Source: TA-20 sp035935115 (GTDB lineage Archaea; Thermoproteota; Nitrososphaeria; Nitrososphaerales; Nitrosopumilaceae). Taken from it: a stretch of 64,000 bases of DNA. The stretch covers positions 1 through 64,000 of the forward strand of contig DASYXK010000001.1 in NCBI GenBank assembly GCA_035935115.1, written 5' to 3'. Below are positions 49,312 to 58,465 of the stretch, one piece after another. The notes below the pieces were generated by a model, which was not told where the DNA came from, made no database searches, and saw nothing but the letters and a program-made list of their open reading frames with translations. Numbering within the stretch: position 1 is the stretch's first letter; every line of letters starts with the position of its first letter. Both the position numbers and the translations under genes were made by a program.

Positions 49312-50783
49312 CCAATACTATGATCTTTTTGTGTTTTAATTTTATTTTTTAGGAACTCCGAATGAACAATTCCAGCGGCAAGAGCTGCATCAGTTTTTTC
49401 TAAAATTTCTTTAGATATATCTTCACGTAATCTATCCAAAATTTTGAATCTGTCAAGAAAATCTGTTGACAGATCTCCTTTGATGAATTCTTTACTATCA
49501 AGTATTGTTTTGTAAAGAGGAATTGCAGTTTCAACACCTTCAATGTAAAAGTCTGAAAGTGCAATTCGCATTCTTTCTCTGGATTCCTCAAAGGATTCAC
49601 CCCAAGTGATAAGCTTGCCCATAAGAGAATCATAATATGGTGATACAGTGCATCCTGAAAAAAGATACGTGTCCACTCTTACACCTGGACCAGATGGAAT
49701 ATTTACATCTGAAATTTGTCCTGTTGATGGTGCAAAATCAAGAAACGTATCTTCTGCGTTTATTCTACATTCTATTGCACAACCATTTACTTTCAAGTCT
49801 TTTTGTTTGAATGGAATCTCTTTTCCATTTGCTATATCAATTTGTAGTTTTACAAGATCAAGACCTGAAACAAGCTCCGTTACTGGATGTTCAACTTGAA
49901 GTCTTGCATTTATTTCTATAAAGTAAAAGGTTCCATCATCAAGTCGTAAGAATTCTGCAGTTCCCGCATTTCTATAATCTACCGCTATAGCTGCTTTTAC
50001 TGCAAGCTGTCCTATTTCGTCACGTGTTTTTTGATCAACTACTGGAGATGGTGACATTTCGATGAGTTTTTGATGTCGCCGCTGAATGGAACATTCTCTT
50101 TCAAAGATATGCACCGTATTTCCATGACTGTCTCTAGCCAATTGAAATTCGATGTGTCTAATCTTTGGCAGGAATTTTTCTACAAAGAGTGCAGATTTTC
50201 CAAATGCTGCTTTTGATTCTCCAGATGCAAGCTCAAAGGCTTGTTTGAGTTCTTTTTCATCATGTACTAATCGTATTCCTCTACCACCACCACCAAATAC
50301 TGACTTTAACAATACTGGATAACCAATTTTATGAGCAATGTCAAGTGCCTTTTCTACTTCTTCAACTATTCCTGGACTTCCGGGTACAGTTGGTACTTTT
50401 GCTTTTACCATTGCATCTTTACATAACATTTTATCACCACATAGTCGCATTGATTTTCCCGAGGGTCCGATAAAGTTTAGATTCTTTTTTTCACAAAGAT
50501 CTGCAAAGTCAGCGTTCTCTGAAAGAAATCCATAACCTGGATGAATTGCGTCCGCACCAGACTTTAGTGCAACTTCAACAATTTTTTCCATGTTAAGATA
50601 GCTTTGTGATGGAGAGGCTTGTCCAATATGATAAGCCTCATATGACATTTTGACATGTCTTGAGTTAATGTCTTCATCAGAATAAACTGCAACAGATTTT
50701 ATTCCCAGAGCTTGACATGTCTTGATAATTCTTATGGCAATTTCTCCCCTATTTGCTATCAGAATTTTTTCAATCATATCCAA
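49299..50783 (-). CDS. accC: Biotin carboxylase subunit of acyl-CoA carboxylase
   Basis: A 494-aa ATP-grasp enzyme that carboxylates biotin with bicarbonate and ATP. MIEKILIANRGEIAIRII, GYGFLSENADFA, the glycine-rich KSVFGGGGRGIR, HIEFQLARD and EINARLQVEHPVTELV (catalytic Glu/Arg) are intact. Its C-terminus extends about 40 residues past the bacterial end and contains a helix. Abuts the carboxyltransferase gene by one base. Confidence 0.96.
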   Translation of the reverse strand: MDMIEKILIANRGEIAIRIIKTCQALGIKSVAVYSDEDINSRHVKMSYEAYHIGQASPSQSYLNMEKIVEVALKSGADAIHPGYGFLSENADFADLCEKKNLNFIGPSGKSMRLCGDKMLCKDAMVKAKVPTVPGSPGIVEEVEKALDIAHKIGYPVLLKSVFGGGGRGIRLVHDEKELKQAFELASGESKAAFGKSALFVEKFLPKIRHIEFQLARDSHGNTVHIFERECSIQRRHQKLIEMSPSPVVDQKTRDEIGQLAVKAAIAVDYRNAGTAEFLRLDDGTFYFIEINARLQVEHPVTELVSGLDLVKLQIDIANGKEIPFKQKDLKVNGCAIECRINAEDTFLDFAPSTGQISDVNIPSGPGVRVDTYLFSGCTVSPYYDSLMGKLITWGESFEESRERMRIALSDFYIEGVETAIPLYKTILDSKEFIKGDLSTDFLDRFKILDRLREDISKEILEKTDAALAAGIVHSEFLKNKIKTQKDHSIGWKS

Positions 50784-52331
50784 TTAGAGATTAATGTTTC
50801 CGTGTTTACGTGGTATTCTTTTCTCTCTCTTGTTAGCAAGTGCTTCTAATGCCCTAATTAAAACAGGCCTTGTCTCAGCAGGATCTATTACAGAATCAAT
50901 GGTACCATATGATGCTGCAACATAAGGATTAGCAAATTTTTCTGTAAAATTATCTACTAGTTGTTTTTTTAGAGTCTCAGGGTCTTTTGCACTTGCAATC
51001 TCTTTTCTATTCATTATTTTTACGGCAGCCTCAGAGCCAAGTACTGCAATCTGAGCAGTTGGCCAAGCATAATTCATGTCAGTTCCAAGATTTTTGCTGC
51101 CCATAGCAATGTAAGCGCCTCCATAAGCTTTACCAATTATTACAGTAATCTTCGGTACGGTTGCTTCACAGTATGCATACAAAAGCTTGCTTCCATGTCT
51201 GATGATTCCACTATGCTCTTGATTGGTTCCTGGCATGTAACCTGGGGTATCCACTAAAGTAATTACTGGAATGTTAAAACAATCACAGAATCTAACAAAT
51301 CTTGCCGCTTTATTAGATGAATCAATATCTAAAGCACCAGCAAGTGACATTGGTTGATTTGCCACCATACCTACAGTTCTACCATTCAATCGTCCAAATC
51401 CAACAATAATGTTTTGTGCAAACAATTCATGAATTTCAAAAAATACATGGTTATCCATAATTGAATAAATTATCTCTTTCATATCGTAGGGTTGCAATGA
51501 ATTTTCTGGAATTATGTTTATTAGATTACTATCAAGTCTGTTTGGATCATCATTTGTTATTACAATAGGAGGTCCTTCGGTGTTATTTTGTGGAATATAT
51601 GACAGAAGAATCTTCACATAATCCATGCATTGATATTCGTTTTTTGCTACAAAATGAGCAACGCCGCTATTTTTGGCATGAGACATTGCACCACCAAGTT
51701 CATCAAATGATACTTCTTCACCAAGAACTGTTTTTACTACTTCAGGTCCAGTGACAAACATAGTTGCCAACTTGTCAACCATTATTACAAAATCTGTCAT
51801 TGCTGGAGAATATACAGCACCACCTGCAGAAGGACCAATGCTTGCAGTAATTTGTGGTATAACACCAGATGCAAGTTGGTTATGATAAAAAATATCTGAA
51901 AATCCGTCAAGACTAAGAATGCCCTCTTGAATTCTAGCTCCACCAGAGTCAATAATTCCTATGACCGGACATCCAACTCTTACCGCATGATCCATTACCT
52001 TGGTTATTTTTTTAGCACCCATTTCGCTTAGTGTTCCTCCCAATACAGTAAAATCATATACAAAAAGAAACACTTGTCGTCCGTTGATGTTTCCGTATCC
52101 TGTTATTACTCCATCTCCAAAGAATTTTTTGTCTTGCATGTCAAACTCATGATAATGATGAGTTGCAAGCGCATCAATTTCTGTAAAACTTCCCTGATCT
52201 AGTAAAAGATCTATTCTTTCACGAGCAGTAAGTTTACCTTTTTCATGTTGGGATAAAATTTTATCCTGTCCGCCACTTTGATTTGCTTCTCTTTTTTTAT
52301 GTAAAAAATTTTTTATCTTATCAGAGTGCAT
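50784..52331 (-). CDS. Acyl-CoA (acetyl/propionyl) carboxylase carboxyltransferase subunit
   Basis: A 515-aa carboxyltransferase of the propionyl-CoA carboxylase beta type: LTARERIDLLLDQGSFTEIDALATHH, the oxyanion-site GGTLSEMGAKK, GIIDSGGARIQEGI, ASIGPSAGGAVYSPA, VDTPGYMPGTNQEHSGIIRHGSKLLY, and IIGKAYGGAYIAMGSK. It moves CO2 from carboxybiotin to acyl-CoA. A TATA-like TTAATATAG (minus) lies about 30 bp before its ATG, so it likely has its own start as well as belonging to the cluster. Confidence 0.95.
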   Translation of the reverse strand: MHSDKIKNFLHKKREANQSGGQDKILSQHEKGKLTARERIDLLLDQGSFTEIDALATHHYHEFDMQDKKFFGDGVITGYGNINGRQVFLFVYDFTVLGGTLSEMGAKKITKVMDHAVRVGCPVIGIIDSGGARIQEGILSLDGFSDIFYHNQLASGVIPQITASIGPSAGGAVYSPAMTDFVIMVDKLATMFVTGPEVVKTVLGEEVSFDELGGAMSHAKNSGVAHFVAKNEYQCMDYVKILLSYIPQNNTEGPPIVITNDDPNRLDSNLINIIPENSLQPYDMKEIIYSIMDNHVFFEIHELFAQNIIVGFGRLNGRTVGMVANQPMSLAGALDIDSSNKAARFVRFCDCFNIPVITLVDTPGYMPGTNQEHSGIIRHGSKLLYAYCEATVPKITVIIGKAYGGAYIAMGSKNLGTDMNYAWPTAQIAVLGSEAAVKIMNRKEIASAKDPETLKKQLVDNFTEKFANPYVAASYGTIDSVIDPAETRPVLIRALEALANKREKRIPRKHGNINL

Positions 52332-52368
52332 GATTGCGAATTAGAAGCAAGTCCCAACCTATATTAAT

Positions 52369-52641
52369 TTAATCAGTTTTTACTTCTCTTAATCCATCGT
52401 GGCCGCCTTTGGCATTTCTAAACACATTCATTCCTATGTGATAGTTTTCCCACAATGTTTCCAAAGTCTGTAAATCCTCTTCAATTAGCCTTAATTGCTC
52501 CTTAGTTACTGTTGGATCAGACTGCATTTTCGTCAGTTTTTCTTTTGTTTGTGCAATAAGATCTTCCAATCCAACCTCATAGTTAGATTCACCATGATAT
52601 GCTGGATCTAAGGGTGTAATTTTTGTAGTGTTATCAGACAT
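52369..52641 (-). CDS. Small helical protein near the carboxylase genes
   Basis: A 90-aa acidic protein (MSDNTTKITPLDPAYHGESNYE) with a long helix (GLEDLIAQTKEKLTKM) and a second helix (EEDLQTLETLWENYH). It lies 38 bp upstream of the carboxyltransferase gene on the same strand. Some acyl-CoA carboxylases use small accessory subunits, but I cannot link this to one. Unknown function. Confidence 0.5.
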   Translation of the reverse strand: MSDNTTKITPLDPAYHGESNYEVGLEDLIAQTKEKLTKMQSDPTVTKEQLRLIEEDLQTLETLWENYHIGMNVFRNAKGGHDGLREVKTD

Positions 52642-52660
52642 CAGTTTTCCATGTTTTTAG

Positions 52661-52978
52661 TTAAATTTTAAGATTTAGTATAGGAAATTTCTTGGCAATT
52701 GCCTTTTGATATGAAATAAAGGCATCCTTGCCATCATTACATTTTTTACATATACATAGTTGTGAAACCTTTGTAAGATCACAATCAGCTGCAAATTCAC
52801 ATTTTGGGCATCCCGCAGGTCCTCCACATACTGCACATCGCAGTTCTACCACATCTGCACATGCCTGATGTTTTACTCCTATGCCCTTTGCCCATAAGCC
52901 TATTTCATTTATTTCAATTTTCTTTTTACAAATTATACAAGTACCTGGAAATTTCATTGACATTGTTCTCCAGCTCAT
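52661..52978 (-). CDS. Cysteine-rich putative zinc-binding protein, coupled to RFC-L
   Basis: A 105-aa protein with about 14 cysteines: CIICKK, ACADVVELRCAVCGGPAGCPKC, CDLTKV and CICKKCND. This suggests two or three zinc sites. The ATG overlaps the RFC-L stop (ATGA), so translation is coupled to replication-factor C. An alternative internal ATG at 52963 starts just before the first CxxC. Function unknown; DNA or protein binding in replication would fit the neighbour. Confidence 0.6.
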   Translation of the reverse strand: MSWRTMSMKFPGTCIICKKKIEINEIGLWAKGIGVKHQACADVVELRCAVCGGPAGCPKCEFAADCDLTKVSQLCICKKCNDGKDAFISYQKAIAKKFPILNLKI

Positions 52979-54144
52979 TTTAACGTAGTCATCTCCTTTT
53001 GCATAATTTCATTACTGGATTCATCAAGTTCCAAATCCAGTGTTTTATTCTTCATACAAAACAAAACATATGGAAAATAAAAAGTCGCAAAATCACTTCG
53101 TGAAACATGCATTTTTTTTGATAAAATAGAGGCAAGTGTTTTTATCGCTCTGCCATCCCATCTTAACCTGTTAATAATTGGCCATGACAAATTGAATTGT
53201 GAATATCGTACAGCTGTTCCTTCTTTATACAATCCAACTAGTATAGAATCAAGATATCTCAAAAGCCTCCACTCTTGAGTTTTCATAATTTTACCGTATA
53301 TCATGTCAGCTTCTGAGATAATTTCTAACATTTTTTGCATGTCTTCTTTTTCAAGAGGACTAGTTATGACACTAGAATAAAATGCGTCTATTTTCTCTCG
53401 TGGGTCAATTCTAAGAGAAAACAAGATGGCTCTTGCTTCATCAGCAGATTTAGCTTTGAAGAATGCATTTACTGTTTCTTCCACATCTAGTGTCACAAAG
53501 GATTTGTCAATCTGTGGTTCAAATCCCATAACATGTGCTTGTGCGGAATTTAGTATTGACCTAATATCACCACGTGACTGCAAGACAAGTTTCACAATTG
53601 TACCCAAACTGATGGTTATTCCTTCTTTTTTTAGAATCGCTTCAAGATAAAATTGTAAAAGTCTTGGCGGAATGGGTTTCATTTGTATTGTTTTTGTGGC
53701 TTTTTTGATACTTTTCATCTTATCAGATTTGTCACCATTTGCAGCTAAAACTATTGGTACTGTTGGCTCTTTTAGAATATCAATGAGTGTTTCAACTCCT
53801 CCATAATCAGATCTTCCATGTATGCCATCTACTTCGTCTACAAAAATCATTGGTTTGCCAAGGACACTAGCATTGCCAAGTATTGGTCCTAGTATATCCT
53901 GAATTCTTTGTTTATTGCGTATATCGCTAGCATTTAGTCCTATGAGATCATATCCAAATTGATTTGCACAGATTGTCGCAAGAGTTGTTTTTCCAATTCC
54001 TGGAGGACCCACGAGTAGTATGGGTTTGCTTCCCTTCATCCATTTACCAAGCCAATTTACTATTGCTTCTTTTGCTTCTTCATTACCAATCATATCAAGT
54101 AAATTTTTTGGCCTGTATTTTTCTGACCACATCATTTTGATCAC
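52975..54144 (-). CDS. rfcL: Replication factor C large subunit
   Basis: A 389-aa AAA+ clamp-loader subunit that opens PCNA. MMWSEKYRPKNLLDMIG starts the family, Walker A is GPPGIGKTT (about 43-51), Walker B IFVDEVDGI, and VPIVLAANGD marks sensor 1. It is shorter at the C-terminus than many archaeal RFC-L proteins (about 480 aa or more). A four-base overlap joins it to the 372-aa gene upstream and to the Cys-rich gene downstream. Small subunit not seen here. Confidence 0.92.
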   Translation of the reverse strand: MIKMMWSEKYRPKNLLDMIGNEEAKEAIVNWLGKWMKGSKPILLVGPPGIGKTTLATICANQFGYDLIGLNASDIRNKQRIQDILGPILGNASVLGKPMIFVDEVDGIHGRSDYGGVETLIDILKEPTVPIVLAANGDKSDKMKSIKKATKTIQMKPIPPRLLQFYLEAILKKEGITISLGTIVKLVLQSRGDIRSILNSAQAHVMGFEPQIDKSFVTLDVEETVNAFFKAKSADEARAILFSLRIDPREKIDAFYSSVITSPLEKEDMQKMLEIISEADMIYGKIMKTQEWRLLRYLDSILVGLYKEGTAVRYSQFNLSWPIINRLRWDGRAIKTLASILSKKMHVSRSDFATFYFPYVLFCMKNKTLDLELDESSNEIMQKEMTTLK

Positions 54145-55259
54145 TTGGGCAAGTTTGCAGAGAATGTTTGCCAGAGATTCTCCTTTTGTAATTGGTTAAA
54201 CCAAAAAATGTTGTAATGCTCCACAGTTAAAAATAAAAACTCAAGAAAATTCCTATGTGAAAAGTCGTCAGGTAATAGTTCTAATGCCATCCTAGCTTCG
54301 CTTAGATAGAGATCGCTTTTTTTCATAGTCATATCAAATCCTTTCTTTACATCTCTCATAAGTAGACCATAGTAAAGAGGCCATGAAGGAATTTTGACAA
54401 ATTTGTTTTTTATCGAGTCTTCTATCTCATTTCCACATCCTACTGATTCTGCTGCCTTTGCCATTCCAAGATGAAATACTTCACCAAGTGGGAATCGCGC
54501 CAGTGCCATGTTTCTTCCTGCGGTTCCCATAACTGCCCGATATTTTTTGTAGCATTGTATCATTTCTTCTTCAGATATTTTGGTTGGTTTTGTTTTGAGT
54601 TTGAAATCAAGATATTGACCAATTTGTGCATCTTTGAAACCATGTTCAAATTCTTCAAGAACTGCAGTGCCTCCTTTTGCAATTTTATTTCTTGCAAGTC
54701 TTAGCAGATACGGATTCATCAGTTTATAGTCATCCAAGTATTCTAGATCTTCATCCTTATCCATTATTCTGTCCATTGGTTCACTCAAATCTATGGCAAT
54801 AATGTGTCCGTCAATGATATCTGTCCGTAATTGTGCATCTTGTTTATCTTTAAAATATTCGGAAGATGCATCATAAAGAGCACTAAAGACAGGAAATGTC
54901 ATTTTAACAAAATTAGAATTAAGAATTCTTGAAACCCTATCTTGCAATATTTCATATTTTTCAAGTCTTGATTTGACACCTTCTACCTGTGATTTGTCAA
55001 GTATAATATCAGAAGAGCCAATTTCTTCTGAAAATTTTTGTTGTGTTTCAAAAGGAGAAGAATCTGACTTAATTTCTTTTAATAGATCATTAGTGAATCT
55101 TTTGACAAAATTTGGAAATTCTTCTTCTGCTTCTTTTTTGTACTTATCAAATTGTTTGTAGCCTTTACTTTTGAAGAGAGCCTGTTTTACTATTTCCTTT
55201 CCAGGTTTTGTGCTCAAAAGTGCTTCTTTACTAAAAATTGAATTGTCTTTACTACTCAC
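54141..55259 (-). CDS. Conserved-looking hypothetical protein coupled to rfcL
   Basis: A 372-aa soluble, mainly helical protein, heavily charged (KGYKQFDKYKKEAEEEFPNFVKRF). An aspartate-rich stretch DLSEPMDRIMDKDEDLEYLDDY lies at about 158-179. No Walker, nuclease or zinc motif recognised. It overlaps rfcL by four bases and starts the rfcL operon, which makes a role in clamp loading, PCNA or replication likely by association only. No family name recalled. Confidence 0.6.
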   Translation of the reverse strand: MSSKDNSIFSKEALLSTKPGKEIVKQALFKSKGYKQFDKYKKEAEEEFPNFVKRFTNDLLKEIKSDSSPFETQQKFSEEIGSSDIILDKSQVEGVKSRLEKYEILQDRVSRILNSNFVKMTFPVFSALYDASSEYFKDKQDAQLRTDIIDGHIIAIDLSEPMDRIMDKDEDLEYLDDYKLMNPYLLRLARNKIAKGGTAVLEEFEHGFKDAQIGQYLDFKLKTKPTKISEEEMIQCYKKYRAVMGTAGRNMALARFPLGEVFHLGMAKAAESVGCGNEIEDSIKNKFVKIPSWPLYYGLLMRDVKKGFDMTMKKSDLYLSEARMALELLPDDFSHRNFLEFLFLTVEHYNIFWFNQLQKENLWQTFSANLPK

Positions 55260-55345
55260 ATAATGGCAAATCTTACTTTGCTATTTATGCATTGAGCTCC
55301 TTTGTGATTTATTTGAAATAAATTAGGACAAAAAATAGAAAATTT

Positions 55346-56152
55346 GTGAGAGTAATAGAAGTTTTACAGGAAGCATCGTTAAGAGTCTACAACAACGTAA
55401 AACATCTAGCAGGAACAGAAGAATCTGGTGGAGATTTTGGAAGAGGTGCTGGTGGAGACATTTCAAGGAAAATAGACATAGTAGCAGAAAAAACAGTTTT
55501 AGATTATCTTAAAGAAATTAAATTTGATTGCATAGTTCTTGGTGAGGAATGTGGCCGTGTTGAACTTTCTAAAAATCCAAAAGGGTTCATCATTATGGAT
55601 GCAATAGACGGTTCAACAAATGCTGTAAGAGGAATTCCGTTTTTTTGTTGTTCTCTTGCGTTTGCAACTGACAATAAACTTAGTTCCATAACAGATAGTG
55701 TTGTAATGGATCTATCTAATGGAGAAATGTATCATGCAACAAAAGGTAAAGGTGCATTTTTGAACAAGAAAAGAATTCACACGAATGAAAAAAATCACTT
55801 CTATTTTGTAGTTGGTCTTGACATGTCAGGAATTTCTCAAGATTCACTTCAAAGACTTGCTCCAATAATTTCAGCATCAAATCACATACGACATTTTGGT
55901 GCAGTTGCACTTGAACTTGCAATATTTGCACGTGGATTAGTAGATGTTTTTGTAGATATAAGGGACAAATTAAGAATCACCGATGTTGCTGCAGGATATT
56001 TAATTGCATTAGAGGCAGGAGGATACATAATAGACAAATCTGGAAAATCTTTGGATTCAGATCTAAGTTATGAAAGTAGAATATCCTTTATTGCTGCTGC
56101 AAATAAAGAATTTTTGGACGATATTGTAAAAAAATTAAAAATCAGTAAATAA
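55346..56152 (+). CDS. Inositol monophosphatase / fructose-1,6-bisphosphatase family enzyme
   Basis: A 268-aa Mg-dependent phosphatase of the IMPase superfamily. EECG (metal Glu), MDAIDGSTN in IMDAIDGSTNAVRGIPFF (the DPIDGTxN-type motif with Ala for Pro), and the C-terminal ITDVAAGYLIALEAGG are present. In archaea such enzymes act on inositol monophosphate and fructose bisphosphate. GTG start at 55346. No neighbours define its substrate. Confidence 0.88.
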   Translation: MRVIEVLQEASLRVYNNVKHLAGTEESGGDFGRGAGGDISRKIDIVAEKTVLDYLKEIKFDCIVLGEECGRVELSKNPKGFIIMDAIDGSTNAVRGIPFFCCSLAFATDNKLSSITDSVVMDLSNGEMYHATKGKGAFLNKKRIHTNEKNHFYFVVGLDMSGISQDSLQRLAPIISASNHIRHFGAVALELAIFARGLVDVFVDIRDKLRITDVAAGYLIALEAGGYIIDKSGKSLDSDLSYESRISFIAAANKEFLDDIVKKLKISK

Positions 56153-56212
56153 TTAGTTATTGAGCTAGATATTATTATACGATGTAATAATTTTTAAAAT
56201 TAAAAGTTATGG

Positions 56213-56318
56213 CGCCCTTGGCGGGATTTGAACACGCGTCGAGGCCGTGACAGGGCCCCATTCTAGACCGGGTTTTACGAGGAATGGATTTCTCCATGCC
56301 TCTCTATACTACAAGGGC
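56213..56318 (-). tRNA. tRNA-Asp (GUC) with a D-loop intron of about 31 nt
   Basis: Acceptor GCCCTTG pairs with CAAGGGC, discriminator G (as in tRNA-Asp), anticodon stem GGGCC/GGCCT around CTGTCAC (GTC). After GTATAG of the D-arm, about 31 bases (A/G-rich, with the hairpin ATGGA-GAAA-TCCAT flanked by GAGG/CCTC) interrupt the gene before CCCGGTCTAG; removing them gives about 75 nt with a D-loop like other archaeal tRNA-Asp. A CCA (56210-56212) follows the discriminator. The T-stem has a T-C mismatch (GCGTG/CCCGC) and the D-stem is weak, so exact splice ends need checking. Confidence 0.78.
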
Positions 56319-56416
56319 GTCGGAATATTTTGGACGAAAATCCGAGTTTAAAGGTTTCCTTTAATCAAAAAATTTTGTAAAAGACTAAATTATACACACC
56401 TGTCAACCTTCGCTAT

Positions 56417-56490
56417 GGGTTCGTAGCTCAGCCAGGTAGAGTACCGGACTTTTAATCCGGCTGTCCGGGGTCCGAATCCCCGCGAACCCG
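56417..56490 (+). tRNA. tRNA-Lys (UUU)
   Basis: Acceptor GGGTTCG/CGAACCC, anticodon stem CCGGA/TCCGG around CTTTTAA (anticodon TTT), T-stem CGGGG/CCCCG, discriminator G. No intron. The T-loop reads TCCGAAT, with C at position 55 where U (modified to pseudouridine) is nearly universal. A run of T (56492-56497) just after the gene may end transcription. Confidence 0.92.
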
Positions 56491-56605
56491 CTTTTTTATC
56501 ATTATAAAGTAGAATGTGTTTGAAAAATAGCTTTAAGTCATTTGTTCGAATTTTTTCCAAATAACATGAGTTATTCTATCAATTCAAAAATAAAAGGAGG
56601 TCTAA

Positions 56606-56815
56606 CTAACTCAGGTTTAATTCTGGAAATTCTGCTTGTTTTACTCCCAAATCATGCTGAAGGGTTCTTATTTTTTTAGCGTACTCGGTCATTTTTGAGG
56701 CATCTGATTGCACTTTAGCAATCTTGTAACCTCTCCATGCTTTTTTTAACGCCCCCCAGGTTTGGCCTGCAGTGTAGTTAGGTTTGTCGGATTGTGGTTG
56801 TACGAATTGATACAT
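56606..56815 (-). CDS. Small helical hypothetical protein (69 aa)
   Basis: A 69-aa basic protein: MYQFVQPQSDKPNYTAGQ start, then two amphipathic helices (ALKKAWRGYKIAKVQS, KMTEYAKKIRTLQHDLG). A TATA-like GATAAAAAG (about 56839-56847, minus strand) is about 27 bp before the ATG, the leaderless spacing of strongly expressed genes. No family recognised. Confidence 0.6.
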   Translation of the reverse strand: MYQFVQPQSDKPNYTAGQTWGALKKAWRGYKIAKVQSDASKMTEYAKKIRTLQHDLGVKQAEFPELNLS

Positions 56816-56953
56816 ACTGTTTATCTCATTACGAGAACTTTTTATCTGCGGCCATGTGAATCAAAATCAATAGAAAAGTCAAGATTACTACATTAAAATC
56901 ATGTTTTTCCGTTCATAAATTTAGAAAAATTATGGTTTAGTTCTGATTTTCCC

Positions 56954-58417
56954 TTATTTTATTATAGTTTTTATCTTTTTAACAAGATTTTCAAATGCAA
57001 CCGTGATCTCATTTGTTCTTTTACTGATTCCTATACGATATGCCTGAATTTTCTTTTTTCTGTCTGAAATCATGCGTTTTTGTTCTGATCTACCTGATGA
57101 GCCTTGAGATACTCTCAGAGTGAGAGAAGAAGAAGTTGTACTAGAACGAATTATTTTGTATAGATCATTAATTTTGATTACGTCTTCCTTTGTCGAGTTC
57201 CTTATTTCTTGAACAGAAAGTTCTAAAAGTAGTTTTTTTGAGTTTGAAGCTTTCTGTACTAGTTGTCCAACTATCTTATGAGCAGTCCTAAATGGTATTC
57301 CTCTTTTTACAAGATGTTCCGCTATGTCAAGTGCAACACAATAACCAGAATCTATTGCCTTTTTCATTTTCTGATCGTTTATTTTCATTGTTTTGAATAC
57401 TGCATTAATCACTAAAAGTGAAGATATTGCAATGTTGGAAGCAGGCCATATAGAGACTTTGATTTGTTGTAGATCTCGGTTGTATCCGGATGGAAGACCC
57501 TTCAAATTTGAAAGTATTCCCATTTGGTATCCAATTACCTGAGCCGTCTTTCCTCTAATAAGCTCCAATATGTCTGGATTCTTTTTTTGGGGCATTACAC
57601 TTGATGTAGATGCAAATTTGTCTGAAAGTTCAATAAATGAAAATTCTGAGGTGGACCAAATAATTAGATCTTCTGCCATTCTGCTCAAGTTTGTCATAAG
57701 AATTGATATTTGTCCAACATATTCTGCAACAAAATCACGAGATCCAGTTGCATCAATAGAATTTTCTATTAAGCCTTTGAATCCAAGCAATTTGGTAGTA
57801 AGTTGTCTGTCAATGTGTAAACTTGTTCCACCAATTGGTCCGGCCCCTAATGGTGATTCGTTTACTCTACCATAAGTAACATACAATCTATCTAGATCTC
57901 TGAACAAGGAATCAGCGTATGCAAGTAAAACATGTGAAAATGAACCAATCTGAGCCTGTTGTAGATGCGTATAAAGAGGCATGACAGTATTTTGGTTTTT
58001 TTCTGCCAATGATACAAGAGTCTCTATCGCGTCTAGAAGGCAAGAACATAAAACATTGATGTCATCACGTATTTTCATACGAATGTCAAGTGAGACCTGA
58101 TCATTTCTAGAACGTGCAGTATGCATTTTTCCACCAGCGTTTATTCCAGCTTTTTTTATTACTAGATATTCGATTAACTCGTGAATATCTTCAGATTCTG
58201 ATTTTACTGAAAAATTTTCTTTTTTTAATTTTTCAAGTGCTGATAAAATTTTTAAAGCTTCATTTTTTGTAATAATTTTATTTTCAAAAAGCATCAGGGT
58301 GTGAGCTTGACTGCCCAAGATATCATAAATTGCAATTTCTTTATCTTCAGAAATCGATGAGAGAAAATTTAGGGTGTTTTCATCTAGCCTACCGTCGAGT
58401 CTACTAGCTCTATACAT
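56954..58417 (-). CDS. argH: Argininosuccinate lyase
   Basis: A 487-aa fumarase/aspartase-superfamily enzyme that cleaves argininosuccinate to arginine and fumarate. Start at ATG 58417 (MYRASRLDGRLDENTLNF): a TATA-like CTATATATAA sits about 25 bp upstream, and the 22 residues read further upstream do not resemble the family. Signature regions: GGKMHTARSRNDQVSLDIR, MPLYTHLQQAQIGSFSHV and SSVMPQKKNPDILELIRG (catalytic loop). A C-terminal extension (about 440-487) is lysine- and arginine-rich. It belongs to arginine synthesis; no other arg gene is nearby. Confidence 0.93.
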   Translation of the reverse strand: MYRASRLDGRLDENTLNFLSSISEDKEIAIYDILGSQAHTLMLFENKIITKNEALKILSALEKLKKENFSVKSESEDIHELIEYLVIKKAGINAGGKMHTARSRNDQVSLDIRMKIRDDINVLCSCLLDAIETLVSLAEKNQNTVMPLYTHLQQAQIGSFSHVLLAYADSLFRDLDRLYVTYGRVNESPLGAGPIGGTSLHIDRQLTTKLLGFKGLIENSIDATGSRDFVAEYVGQISILMTNLSRMAEDLIIWSTSEFSFIELSDKFASTSSVMPQKKNPDILELIRGKTAQVIGYQMGILSNLKGLPSGYNRDLQQIKVSIWPASNIAISSLLVINAVFKTMKINDQKMKKAIDSGYCVALDIAEHLVKRGIPFRTAHKIVGQLVQKASNSKKLLLELSVQEIRNSTKEDVIKINDLYKIIRSSTTSSSLTLRVSQGSSGRSEQKRMISDRKKKIQAYRIGISKRTNEITVAFENLVKKIKTIIK

Positions 58418-58435
58418 CAATTTAGGAATTAGAAT

Positions 58436-58447
58436 GGTTATATATAG
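58436..58447. promoter_or_regulatory. Near-palindromic TATA box shared by argH and the MIP18 gene
   Basis: GGTTATATATAG on the plus strand reads CTATATATAACC on the minus strand. It is about 19-30 bp from both the argH ATG (58417) and the MIP18-family GTG (58466), so one element may serve both divergent genes. Confidence 0.5.
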
Positions 58448-58465
58448 CATAGACGGTTTTTTGTT

